From assembly GCA_944320595.1 (NCBI GenBank), contig CALUIB010000006.1, forward strand, positions 78,244 through 142,243: 64,000 nt of DNA, read 5' to 3'. Below, one piece after another: positions 26,563-35,586 of the stretch. The DNA comes from an uncultured Muribaculaceae bacterium (GTDB lineage Bacteria; Bacteroidota; Bacteroidia; Bacteroidales; Muribaculaceae). Numbering within the stretch: position 1 is the stretch's first letter; each line of letters opens with the position of its first letter. A program made the position numbers and the translations under genes. The notes below the pieces were generated by a model. The model saw nothing but the letters and a program-made list of their open reading frames with translations, had not been told where the DNA came from and searched no databases.

Positions 26563-27687
26563 GTGGACGACGAATTGCTGAAATACCGCATGGCACTGGC
26601 ATCGGTGCGGGGCATGGGTATAGAACTTGCCCAACGCCTGCTCGATGTGATGCCCGACGAGGCCACGTTCTTCACGACCGATAGCAAAACACTCGGCCGA
26701 CTGCTACAGACCAACAGCAAAATAATCGATGCCGACTACCGCCGCAAATTGCTCATGGCCGCCGGTGAAGAAATCAAGTTCATCCGCGACAACGGCATAT
26801 CGGCCACCTACTTCACCGACTCCGGTTTCCCCACACGGCTGCTGAATGCACCCGATGCACCTATATTATTATATAGCCGTGGACGGTGCGACCTCAACCG
26901 CGGCAAGGTGGTAAGCATCGTGGGTACACGCCATGCCACGCCCTACGGAACCCACTTTTGCGAAACATTGATAACCGACCTCGCCCAGCACTTCAAGGAC
27001 GACTTGGCGGTGGTGAGCGGGCTGGCATACGGCATCGACATTGCGGCACACTGTGCGGCACTGCATGAGGATGTGCCCACAGTAGCCGTCCTTGCACACG
27101 GGCTTAACACCATCTACCCGGCCATGCACCGCAGCACGGCAAACGAAATCGTCCGCAGTGGCGGGGCATTGCTCACCGACTATACTTCGCACGACTACAT
27201 AAGTCGCGCCAACTTCCTTGCCCGCAACCGAATAGTAGCGGCATTAGCCGACTGCACGATAGTCGTGGAGTCGGCCGAGAAAGGCGGAGCCATGGTCACG
27301 GCCACAATCGCATCGAGCTATAACCGCGACGTGTTTGCCCTGCCTGGCCGATACACCGACCAATACTCTGCCGGTTGCAACCGCCTTATCGCGCGTAACG
27401 TGGCATCAATGATAACATCGGCCGACGACCTCGCCAAAGCCATGCGTTGGGAATATACCGCAAACGCCTCCATGGCCGGCCGTCAACGCGAATTGTTCCC
27501 CGAGCTGACGGCCGAAGAACAGCGAGTATTCGACTTCATAAAACGCAATCCCGAAAATTCGGTACACATAAGTGCAATCTACGCAACCCTGCAAATTCCC
27601 ATGTCACAATTGCTCGGACTGCTTATCGACCTTGAATTCAAGGGGGTTGTGACACCATTCCCAGGCAACCGATATACGGCAACATGA
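26563..27687 (+). CDS. dprA: DNA-protecting protein DprA
   Basis: 374 aa from the GTG at 26563, which gives the family-like start (V)DDELLKYRMALASVRGMGI; a TTG at 26554 is the alternative. A SAM-like N-terminal domain is followed by the Rossmann DNA-processing domain (VVSIVGTRHATPYGTHFCE, VSGLAYGIDIAAHCAAL, TVAVLAHGLNTIYPAMHR, ARNRIVAALADCTIVVES, ALPGRYTDQYSAGCNRLI). A winged-helix-like C-terminal domain closes the protein. It loads RecA on incoming single-stranded DNA during transformation. Confidence 0.93.
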   Translation: MDDELLKYRMALASVRGMGIELAQRLLDVMPDEATFFTTDSKTLGRLLQTNSKIIDADYRRKLLMAAGEEIKFIRDNGISATYFTDSGFPTRLLNAPDAPILLYSRGRCDLNRGKVVSIVGTRHATPYGTHFCETLITDLAQHFKDDLAVVSGLAYGIDIAAHCAALHEDVPTVAVLAHGLNTIYPAMHRSTANEIVRSGGALLTDYTSHDYISRANFLARNRIVAALADCTIVVESAEKGGAMVTATIASSYNRDVFALPGRYTDQYSAGCNRLIARNVASMITSADDLAKAMRWEYTANASMAGRQRELFPELTAEEQRVFDFIKRNPENSVHISAIYATLQIPMSQLLGLLIDLEFKGVVTPFPGNRYTAT

Positions 27688-27737
27688 ACCACAAAGCAGA
27701 ATTACTGAAATTTTTCATTAATTTTGTGACAGAAATA

Positions 27738-27769
27738 TTTGGAATATCAGAATATTCGTATTACATTTG
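27738..27769 (+). promoter_or_regulatory. Promoter of the structured RNA
   Basis: TTTG (27738-27741), 20 nt, then TACATTTG (27762-27769): a full TTTG-N20-TAnnTTTG match. Transcription would start near 27775. A second box, TAATTTTG, lies at 27719. Confidence 0.7.
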
Positions 27770-27775
27770 CATTAC

Positions 27776-28011
27776 AAAGATGACAGATACCACATCAAAG
27801 TAGATTGGGAAACTCATCAAATTTTAATGAAATGCCGAGACAATCTTTTTATTCCAATGGCGGGCCGCATTCCGCAAGGAATTGTCCTCAGGGGCACGGC
27901 GGATTACAAAGGAGAAAAGACCTCAAAACCTGATTATCGGAGTTTCATCGCATCCTTTGATGTGGCTAATATACGGGGCTGCAAGGCACAATGCCATGCG
28001 GCCCTTTTTTT
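27776..28011 (+). ncRNA. Structured non-coding RNA candidate, ~235 nt
   Basis: This stretch between dprA and the metalloprotease gene has its own promoter and ends in a strong terminator. A perfect 11-bp closing stem joins ccacatcaaag (27790-27800) to ctttgatgtgg (27955-27965). Inside are gattg/caatc (27803-27807 with 27841-27845), and gccg/cggc (27864-27867 with 27897-27900) enclosing attcc-gcaa-ggaat, a stem capped by a GNRA tetraloop (27869-27882). The terminator hairpin is separate. Size and architecture recall regulatory RNAs such as 6S (the Bacteroidales-1 class), but identity was not established. tRNA-like ends, which tmRNA would need, are absent. A 96-codon open frame here is probably chance. 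Confidence 0.7.
27976..28011 (+). terminator. Terminator of the structured RNA
   Basis: gggctgca / tgcggccc with inner ggca/tgcc is followed by seven T. Confidence 0.85.
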
Positions 28012-28081
28012 CATCCTGTCACCCCACTTCGCCGCAGGAATACATAAATTCAGTTAATTGGGCAGTTTATAGGACAGATGT

Positions 28082-28113
28082 TTTGCATAATAGCGCATAT
28101 TGTTGTATTTTTG
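28082..28113 (+). promoter_or_regulatory. Promoter of the metalloprotease/SusCD locus
   Basis: TTTG (28082-28085), 20 nt, then TATTTTTG (28106-28113): a full match. It leaves a leader of about 165 nt before the ATG at 28283; no recognised riboswitch was seen in it. Confidence 0.6.
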
Positions 28114-28282
28114 CAACCGATTTGCGCATTTTTATAAATTCGCGGCTACACGCTTTAGGAAAATTGCAAATGCCTTATACTCGCCGACGGGAACAGGGCA
28201 TAATGCAAAAACGCATTTACACACAGTAATTATTAAGTCATCACAGACGAACGAAACAGTAACACTTCTATCAAATAGAATT

Positions 28283-30874
28283 ATGGGAATTAGAAAAATC
28301 AGTTTGCTTGTTATCGCATCTGCAATATTGTGCCTGCCGGCCACTGCCGATGCCGCATTTTGGAACAAGTGGTTCAAGAAAGGGAAAAACGACACGACCG
28401 AGGTGGCCGTACAAGACCCCGAAAAAGTGCAAGAATTCAGCAAAATCATGCACAATGCCAAGAGCGAAAGCCATGGCATGATGAACGTGTATGAATATGA
28501 CAACGACTATTATTTTGAAATCCCGGTTTCTTTGATGGAACGCGATATGCTCGTAGTGAACAAATTGACCTACGTGCCATCGGAGCTTAACGAGGCCGGC
28601 GTGAACCGTGGCACCAATTACCAGACGCTGATGGTGCGCTTCAGCACCGACCCCGAACTGGCTCATGTGAAACTGCGCCAGCAACGCCCTCTGCCCGATG
28701 TTCCACAGGGGGATGCCATAGCCCGGTCAATATCTGAAAACTACATCTCGCCCATCATCGAGAATTTTGAAGTGGTGGCGCACTCCAAGGATTCAACATC
28801 GGTGATGGTGAAAGTAACCGACCTGTTCAACGGGCAAAACACAATAATAAACGATGTTTTCAACAATATCAACCTTGGCACGTCGGCAAGCAAGAACCTG
28901 TCGCGCATAACAGGCATACAGGCTTTCGACAACAACGTGATAGCCCACAGCGAGCTCACCACCAAGGTCACCGAGGGAATGGAGTCGGTGTATGTGACGG
29001 TGGGAGTGAGCTGCTCCATAGTGCTGCTACCCGAACGCCCCATGCAAGGCCGCCTCGACACGCCGCGCATAGGCTATTTCACCACCGACCGCCTGTTTTA
29101 TAGCGACAACCAGCAAAAAGTTGACGACCGCAAGTTCATAACCCGTTGGCGACTCGTTCCGTCCGACACTGCCGCATACCTGCGCGGCGAGGCTGTTCCG
29201 CCGGTTAAACCCATAAAATTCTACATCGACAACAGCGTACCCGAAAAATGGCGGCCATACCTCATCGAGGGGATTACCGACTGGAACCGGGTGTTTGAAA
29301 CAATAGGTTTCAAGGACGCGATAGTCGTGGAGCAATACCCCGACAGCACCGCCACCGATGACATCAACTATTCCACGCTCACCTACGCAGCCAGCACCAA
29401 GATGAACGCCATGGGGCCATCGACACTCGACCCACGTTCGGGAGAGATACTCGAAGCCGACATAATGTGGTGGCACAACGTGCTGTCGATGCTGCAACAG
29501 TGGATTACCGTGCAAACTGGGGCCATCAACCCCGCAGCACGCACTACCCTGCTCCCCGACAGCCTCATGGGCGACGCCATGCGCTTTGTGGTGTGCCACG
29601 AAGTGGGACACTCGCTGGGCTTGCGGCATAACATGATAGCATCAAATGCCATCCCCACCGACTCGCTGCGCTCGAAATCGTTCACCGACCGTTTCAACAG
29701 CACTTCATCGTCGATTATGGACTATGCGCGTTTCAACTACGTTGCACAACCAGGCGACGGTGTAACTCACACCTCGCCGCACATAGGCCCGTATGACTAC
29801 TTTGCCATCGAATATGCCTACCGCTGGTATCCCGATGCCAAGAGCGAGGAAGACGGGCTATGCGAATTGCTTGCATCGCACACAGGGCCGCTCTACAAGT
29901 TCAGCGAGGCACAGCCCTCACGCGACGCAGTGGACCCACGCGCACAAAGCGAAGACCTTGGCGATGATGCCGTGCGCTCGTCGCAACTCGGCATCGAGAA
30001 CCTGAAGATGGTGATGGACAACCTGATTGAATGGACAACCACTGGCGAACGCAACCAGACGTATGCCGAGGCATCACGCCTGTATTACGCAGTGGTCAAC
30101 CAGTGGAATTATTACCTGTACCACGTGCTTGCCAACGTGGGTGGCATTTACATCGAAAACACAACCGTGGGCGACGGCGTGAAGACATTCACCTACGTCG
30201 AAAAGGAGAAACAGGCCGCTGCTGTGAAATTCCTAATCGACAACGTGTTCACAGCGCAAGACTGGCTGTTCAACACGCCAGTGTCGGACTACACGTTCCT
30301 CAACCGCAGCACTCCCAACGGCGTGGTGGAATACTCCCCCACTCAGATTTTCAAGAATGCGCAGGCCTACCTGTTCTTCGACCTGCTCTATAACGACCGC
30401 CTGCTGCGAATGCTCGAAAACGAGTACCGCAACGGAAAGGAGGCATACACCACCGTCGAACTCATGGACGACCTGCACCGCAGCATATTTGGAGTGACTA
30501 TGCGCGGCGGCCTGCCCACGGTGGAGCAGCGCAACACGCAAAAGCTCTTTGTCGATGCGCTCATCACCGCCGCATCGGCCTCGGCAGGTATTAAGATAAA
30601 CCGCGCCATCATGGGCGAGCAGATACTCAACCCCGACGATTGCGGCATCTGCCCCTACCATGCAGCCGATGTCGAACGCAGCGGCACTCGGCGCGAACTA
30701 AGTTTCTACGGCTCGCAAATTTCCCGCACCAGCGACGCAATATCGGTGAAACGCGGCGAACTGCTCCGCATCAAGGACTTGCTCGCCAACCGAGCCTATA
30801 CTGGCGACGAAGCTACTCGCTACCACTACAAAGACTTGATTTTGAGAATCGACAACGCTCTTGAGATAAAATAA
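28283..30874 (+). CDS. Zinc-dependent metalloprotease (DUF5117/DUF4953-type)
   Basis: 863 aa from the ATG at 28283 (MGIRKISLLVIASAILCLPA signal peptide); a longer frame reaches upstream into the leader. The extended zinc site HEVGHSLGLRHN starts near residue 439, with a downstream Met-turn-like SSIMDYARFN, as in metzincin-like proteases. The DUF5117 region precedes it (WNKWFKKGKND...YFEIPVSLMERDML). A C-terminal helical domain follows. It is secreted to the periplasm or surface. It lies 42 nt before the SusC gene and may feed peptides to that importer (inference). Confidence 0.88.
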   Translation: MGIRKISLLVIASAILCLPATADAAFWNKWFKKGKNDTTEVAVQDPEKVQEFSKIMHNAKSESHGMMNVYEYDNDYYFEIPVSLMERDMLVVNKLTYVPSELNEAGVNRGTNYQTLMVRFSTDPELAHVKLRQQRPLPDVPQGDAIARSISENYISPIIENFEVVAHSKDSTSVMVKVTDLFNGQNTIINDVFNNINLGTSASKNLSRITGIQAFDNNVIAHSELTTKVTEGMESVYVTVGVSCSIVLLPERPMQGRLDTPRIGYFTTDRLFYSDNQQKVDDRKFITRWRLVPSDTAAYLRGEAVPPVKPIKFYIDNSVPEKWRPYLIEGITDWNRVFETIGFKDAIVVEQYPDSTATDDINYSTLTYAASTKMNAMGPSTLDPRSGEILEADIMWWHNVLSMLQQWITVQTGAINPAARTTLLPDSLMGDAMRFVVCHEVGHSLGLRHNMIASNAIPTDSLRSKSFTDRFNSTSSSIMDYARFNYVAQPGDGVTHTSPHIGPYDYFAIEYAYRWYPDAKSEEDGLCELLASHTGPLYKFSEAQPSRDAVDPRAQSEDLGDDAVRSSQLGIENLKMVMDNLIEWTTTGERNQTYAEASRLYYAVVNQWNYYLYHVLANVGGIYIENTTVGDGVKTFTYVEKEKQAAAVKFLIDNVFTAQDWLFNTPVSDYTFLNRSTPNGVVEYSPTQIFKNAQAYLFFDLLYNDRLLRMLENEYRNGKEAYTTVELMDDLHRSIFGVTMRGGLPTVEQRNTQKLFVDALITAASASAGIKINRAIMGEQILNPDDCGICPYHAADVERSGTRRELSFYGSQISRTSDAISVKRGELLRIKDLLANRAYTGDEATRYHYKDLILRIDNALEIK

Positions 30875-30916
30875 ACAACACACACGTTTTAACACAAGAA
30901 CAATACACGCAAAACA

Positions 30917-33900
30917 ATGAAGAAGTACGCCTTATTGTTGTTATCAATGGTTACGGCAATGGCGGCCACGGCATCGGTGACGGTAAAGGGCCGCGTGATT
31001 GATGCCGGAGACCAGCAGCCGCTTGTGGGTGCCACCATAATAGTACCTGAGAAGGCACTCGCCGAGGCAGGCAGCAGCAAGCGCAATGTGAACGCTTTGA
31101 CCGACATCGACGGGAATTTCACACTCACCGTGCCCGACGGCATAACATCAATCGACTGCCGATATGTGGGCTATGCCCCCATAACTGTGGAACTGAAAGG
31201 TAACCTTGACCACCTTGTAATTCCAATGACCTCAGCCTCCACCGAGCTTAGCGAAGTGGTTGTAACCGGCTACCAGAAAATAGAAAAGCGCAAACTCACT
31301 GCAGCGATACAGACGGTGACCGTCAACGATAATATGCTGGGCAGCGCAATGAACATCGACCAAGCACTGGCCGGGCAAGTGGCCGGCCTCTCGTCGATGA
31401 CATCGACCGGCGCACCGGGAGCGTCGCCCAAAATCCGCATTCGTGGAACGGCATCGCTCAACGGCACGCAAGAACCGTTGTGGGTGCTCGATGGTATCCC
31501 GCTCGAAGGCACCACACTGCCCACAATGGAAGACTTGAAGGACATCGACGAAATATACTCCACATCGATTGCCGGCATCAACCCGGCCGACATAGAGACC
31601 ATAACCGTGCTTAAAGATGCAGCGGCAACCGCAATTTACGGTGCTCGTGCAGCCAACGGCGTCATTGTCATCACCACAAAATCGGGGAAATCGGGAGCAC
31701 CCAAAGTGAACTTTTCCACTCGTATAACTTATTCGCCAAAAACCGACATTGACCGCCTGAACCTGCTCGACAGCAACGAAAAGGTTGACTTGGAACTTGC
31801 CTTGCTTGGCACTTCCTACACCTACCGCGAGAACAAGGGGCAGGTGGCACGCATAATAGCTGCCGCAGGCGAAACCGATGCCTACAAGGCCGGAGGATGG
31901 GGAGCACTGACAAGTGGCACTCAGGCACAAATCAACCGCTTGCGCAGCATCAACACCGACTGGAACGACATCCTGTTCCGCAACACGGTGAGCCAGGAAT
32001 ACAACTTGAGCGTTGCAGGCGGCAATGACAAAGCCACATACTACACCTCGGTGGGTTACACCGACGAACGCGGCAATGTGGTGGGCGTTGAAGCCAATCG
32101 CTTGAACGTGACGGCCAAGGCTTCTTACCGGCTGAGCCGCAAGCTGCGCGTGGGAGCATCGCTCTTTGCCAACCGCCGCGTCAACAAGTCGAACCTGACC
32201 GATGCCGACGGGTTCACCAACCCCGTTTACTACTCGCGCCGTGCCAACCCCTACCAAACGCCTTTCAACGAAGACGGTTCCTACAACTATGACGTTGACA
32301 TACAAGGCCGCGAAGACTCAGAATTGATGTTCAACATCTTCGAGGAACGCGACGGCACAAGCTACGAACTCGAAACAAAGTCGGTGACGGCAATCTTCGA
32401 CGGAGACTTCCGTTTCAACGACAGTTTCAAGGTGACAACGCAACTGGGCTTGCAGCTCGACGACAGCAACAAAGAAGAAATTGCCGACGGCAACACGTAT
32501 GCCATGCGCAAGGACATAGAACGCACCACGCTCGCCACCTTGGGCGGAACGTCGTTCTTGCCCGACGGCGGCAAAAAGACGGCCAGCTCAAGCTCACAAC
32601 GGCAAGTGACATGGAAACTGCAAGGCGAATACTCCGACCGCTTTGCCGACATACACGAGCTTGAATTGATGGCAGGTACCGAAATCCGCAAGACGTGGTA
32701 TGAATCGGTATCGGCCACCGGATATGGCTACGACCGAAAAACGCTGCAAACCAAGCCGGTGATTTTCCCCGACGAAAGCTGGGCCGAGCTATATCCTCTT
32801 TATTCCGAGACATATACAGAGAACGCCTTTGCATCGTTCTACGCAACAGGCTCATACACGCTCAAGGAACGTTACACGGTGGGCGGCAGTGTCCGCATGG
32901 ACGGCTCCGATATGTTTGGCGTGGCCAAGAAGTACCGTTTCTTGCCGCTGTACTCGGTGAGCGGCTTGTGGAGGCTGAGCGACGAGCCGTTCCTCGCCGA
33001 TAGCGAATGGCTCGACAACCTTGCATGGCGCATATCATACGGCATACAGGGAAACATCGACAAGAACACGTCGTCATACGTGATGGGCGATTACAACAAT
33101 GTGACAATATTGCCGGGGTTGACCGAAGAAATCATTGCCGTATCAACTCCGCCAAACAGTCGCCTGCGATGGGAAAAGACAAAGACGTTCTCAACGGGTC
33201 TTGACTTCGGCGTACTCAACAACGCCATCAACCTTAGCGTGGACTTCTACAACCGCAACGGTTCCGACCTTATAGCCGCACGGATGCTGCCGCTTGAAAC
33301 GGGATACGTTCAGATGCTTGTAAACTGGGCAAGCATGCGCAACACCGGCGTGGAAGTGACCATAGCATCGCGCAACATCCACACCGCCAACTTCTTATGG
33401 ACCACTAACTTCAACTTCGCATGGAATGCCAACAAGGTGCTGCGCGAAGAAATCCCGTCGAACCAAACAACCCCGGGGCGCGAAGGCTATCCCGTGGGGG
33501 CACTGTTTGCATTGAAATCGGCAGGGCTTGACGACGAAGGCTACCCGCTGTTCTACAACAAGCAGGGCGAAAAAGTTACCGCCACCGAATTGCTCAAGCT
33601 AAACTCGGCAGGCGCAAGCACCCTCACTGCCGAGGAGCAACGCGACCTGTACAGCTACATCGGTTCCACCGACCCGTTGTTCTCGGGCGGTCTCATGAAC
33701 ACATTCACCTACAAGAACTGGGAATTGAGCTTGAACTTCATTTTCAACCTCAAGTCGTTCGTGCGATGCACCCCGTCATACAGCCCGGCCAATTACGACC
33801 GCGGCATGAACAGCAACCGCGACATACTCGACCGCTGGACACCAACAAACACCAATACTTCGTTCCCAGTGCTGATGAACAGCACCGACCGCCCGGCCGA

Positions 33901-34180
33901 GTACATACAATATGCCGAGTATTCCCTCTACAGTTCGCTCGATACCTGGGTGAAACGCAACGACCATGTGCGCCTGCAAAACGTGCGCCTCGCCTACACC
34001 CTGCCCTCGGAAATTACCAAGAAGGCAAGCATAGAGCGCGTGACGGTGGGGCTTGAAGCCCGCAACCTGCTGGTATTCGGAGCCGATTACACCAATTACT
34101 TGGACCCCGAAACCATGGGCAACGAGTTTGCGCAGCCCATTCCACGGTCATTCTCATTTAATTTAAATGTCACATTCTAA
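30917..34180 (+). CDS. SusC/RagA-family TonB-dependent outer-membrane transporter
   Basis: 1087 aa. A signal peptide (MKKYALLLLSMVTAMAATA) is followed by the CarboxypepD_reg-like domain (VKGRVIDAGDQQPLVGATI) and a TonB-box-like stretch (LSEVVVTGYQKIEKRKLTAA). The plug domain comes next (VAGLSSMTSTGAPGASPKIR, IRGTASLNGTQEPLWVLDGIP, VLKDAAATAIYGARAANGVI), then a C-terminal beta-barrel ending SFNLNVTF. It imports large nutrients together with the SusD lipoprotein encoded 12 nt downstream. The metalloprotease neighbour suggests peptides rather than glycans, as with RagAB (inference). Confidence 0.95.
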   Translation: MKKYALLLLSMVTAMAATASVTVKGRVIDAGDQQPLVGATIIVPEKALAEAGSSKRNVNALTDIDGNFTLTVPDGITSIDCRYVGYAPITVELKGNLDHLVIPMTSASTELSEVVVTGYQKIEKRKLTAAIQTVTVNDNMLGSAMNIDQALAGQVAGLSSMTSTGAPGASPKIRIRGTASLNGTQEPLWVLDGIPLEGTTLPTMEDLKDIDEIYSTSIAGINPADIETITVLKDAAATAIYGARAANGVIVITTKSGKSGAPKVNFSTRITYSPKTDIDRLNLLDSNEKVDLELALLGTSYTYRENKGQVARIIAAAGETDAYKAGGWGALTSGTQAQINRLRSINTDWNDILFRNTVSQEYNLSVAGGNDKATYYTSVGYTDERGNVVGVEANRLNVTAKASYRLSRKLRVGASLFANRRVNKSNLTDADGFTNPVYYSRRANPYQTPFNEDGSYNYDVDIQGREDSELMFNIFEERDGTSYELETKSVTAIFDGDFRFNDSFKVTTQLGLQLDDSNKEEIADGNTYAMRKDIERTTLATLGGTSFLPDGGKKTASSSSQRQVTWKLQGEYSDRFADIHELELMAGTEIRKTWYESVSATGYGYDRKTLQTKPVIFPDESWAELYPLYSETYTENAFASFYATGSYTLKERYTVGGSVRMDGSDMFGVAKKYRFLPLYSVSGLWRLSDEPFLADSEWLDNLAWRISYGIQGNIDKNTSSYVMGDYNNVTILPGLTEEIIAVSTPPNSRLRWEKTKTFSTGLDFGVLNNAINLSVDFYNRNGSDLIAARMLPLETGYVQMLVNWASMRNTGVEVTIASRNIHTANFLWTTNFNFAWNANKVLREEIPSNQTTPGREGYPVGALFALKSAGLDDEGYPLFYNKQGEKVTATELLKLNSAGASTLTAEEQRDLYSYIGSTDPLFSGGLMNTFTYKNWELSLNFIFNLKSFVRCTPSYSPANYDRGMNSNRDILDRWTPTNTNTSFPVLMNSTDRPAEYIQYAEYSLYSSLDTWVKRNDHVRLQNVRLAYTLPSEITKKASIERVTVGLEARNLLVFGADYTNYLDPETMGNEFAQPIPRSFSFNLNVTF

Positions 34181-34192
34181 TCACTCCGCACA

Positions 34193-35551
34193 ATGAAGAA
34201 AAAGACACTTTACAAAATATATGGCATCGCTGCCACGGCACTGCTGGCCGCAGCCGCATCGAGTTGCGACAATTTCCTTGACATTCAGCCGGTGGGCCGC
34301 GTCATCATCACCACTGCCGAGGAATACCGCAAGATGCTTACCGAGGCTTATTCCATTGTTCCCGAAGACCGCGGCCTTGCCACATTCCGCGGTGACGAGT
34401 TTGTGCTTAATTCCACCGTCTCGCAAGAAGACCTCAACAGCTACCTCGATATATGGCTATGGGACGACGTGTCGCCCGAATCAACTACTGCCACATTCAA
34501 CTGGCGCAGTTACTACCAAGTGCTGTATGAGGCCAACTACCTCATAGAGAGCCGCGACAATATCACCGAAGGAACGACCGAAGAAATCGACCAACTTGAA
34601 GGCGAGGCATATATGCTCAGGGCATATATGCACTTCTTGCTCGTGAACCTCTACGGAGAGCCTTATACCGCCCTTGCCGACCCCTACTCCAGCAAGGCCG
34701 TGCCACTGAAACTCGACACCGACCCCTACAATGTGCTGTCGCGAAACACAGTGGGCGAAATATACGACCAAATCATCAGCGACATGAACCGCGCCGAGCA
34801 ACTGCTAAACGTGGAGGACTGGGGCGAATATCGCTACCGGTTCAACACGCTCTCGGTCGATGCGCTGCGCTCGCGCGTATATCTTTATATGGGGCGTTGG
34901 GAAGAATCGCTCGCTGCATCGCGCCGTGTGCTTGAAGTGAAAAGCACACTTTCCGACGTGACCACCGAGCTGCCCAACCATTACCAATCGGTAGAAAATA
35001 TCGTGGCTCTTGAACAGGTAATGACTGCATACTACGACCGCGCAGGCAAGGTGAGCAGCGAGCTATACGGCCTGTATGACATTGCCGGCGACTTGCGACG
35101 CACACAATACTTCAACAGGCAAACGTCGTCGAACATCACCGTCAAGAAAGGCGGCAGCAACGAGTACAGCTGCTCGTTCCGCGTAGGAGAAATCTACCTT
35201 AACGCAGCCGAGGCCGCACTTGAGTCGTCAACCGGCGAAGATGCCTTGCAGGCTGCCCGTGGGTATCTGCTCACACTTATGCAAAGCCGATACACGGCAA
35301 GCTATTATGCAAGCCGCGAGGCTGCCGTGAACGCAATGTCGCGCGAGGAACTGCGCGAGGAGATATACGCCGAACGCCGCCGCGAACTGGCATTCGAGGG
35401 TCATCGATGGTTCGACCTGCGACGCACCACGCGCCCGCAGCTCACAAAGACCTACCAGGGTGCAACCTACACGCTCGAACAAGGCGACAGCCGTTACACC
35501 ATACGCATTCCGTCGGCTGCCATCGAGGCAAACCCCAACCTTGCAAATTAA
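34193..35551 (+). CDS. SusD/RagB-family outer-membrane lipoprotein
   Basis: 452 aa. The lipobox AAASSCDNFLDIQPVGR (Cys about 25) is typical of SusD proteins. TPR-like helices carry the family stretches YYQVLYEANYLIESRDNI, GEAYMLRAYMHFLLVNLYGE and AERRRELAFEGHRWFDLRR. It forms the lid over the SusC channel and binds substrate. It is shorter than glycan-type SusDs (over 500 aa), consistent with a RagB-like role. Confidence 0.94.
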   Translation: MKKKTLYKIYGIAATALLAAAASSCDNFLDIQPVGRVIITTAEEYRKMLTEAYSIVPEDRGLATFRGDEFVLNSTVSQEDLNSYLDIWLWDDVSPESTTATFNWRSYYQVLYEANYLIESRDNITEGTTEEIDQLEGEAYMLRAYMHFLLVNLYGEPYTALADPYSSKAVPLKLDTDPYNVLSRNTVGEIYDQIISDMNRAEQLLNVEDWGEYRYRFNTLSVDALRSRVYLYMGRWEESLAASRRVLEVKSTLSDVTTELPNHYQSVENIVALEQVMTAYYDRAGKVSSELYGLYDIAGDLRRTQYFNRQTSSNITVKKGGSNEYSCSFRVGEIYLNAAEAALESSTGEDALQAARGYLLTLMQSRYTASYYASREAAVNAMSREELREEIYAERRRELAFEGHRWFDLRRTTRPQLTKTYQGATYTLEQGDSRYTIRIPSAAIEANPNLAN

Positions 35552-35586
35552 ATGTTTACTTTATCATATAGAAAGGATTGAAGAAG

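Noticed and set aside
27776..28011. tmRNA as the identity of the structured RNA.
   Set aside because: No tRNA-like ends or TTCGA-type T-loop; it is also too short.
27767..28057. 96-codon open frame between dprA and the metalloprotease.
   Set aside because: It overlaps paired RNA helices and the terminator, begins at the promoter box, and matches no recognisable family.
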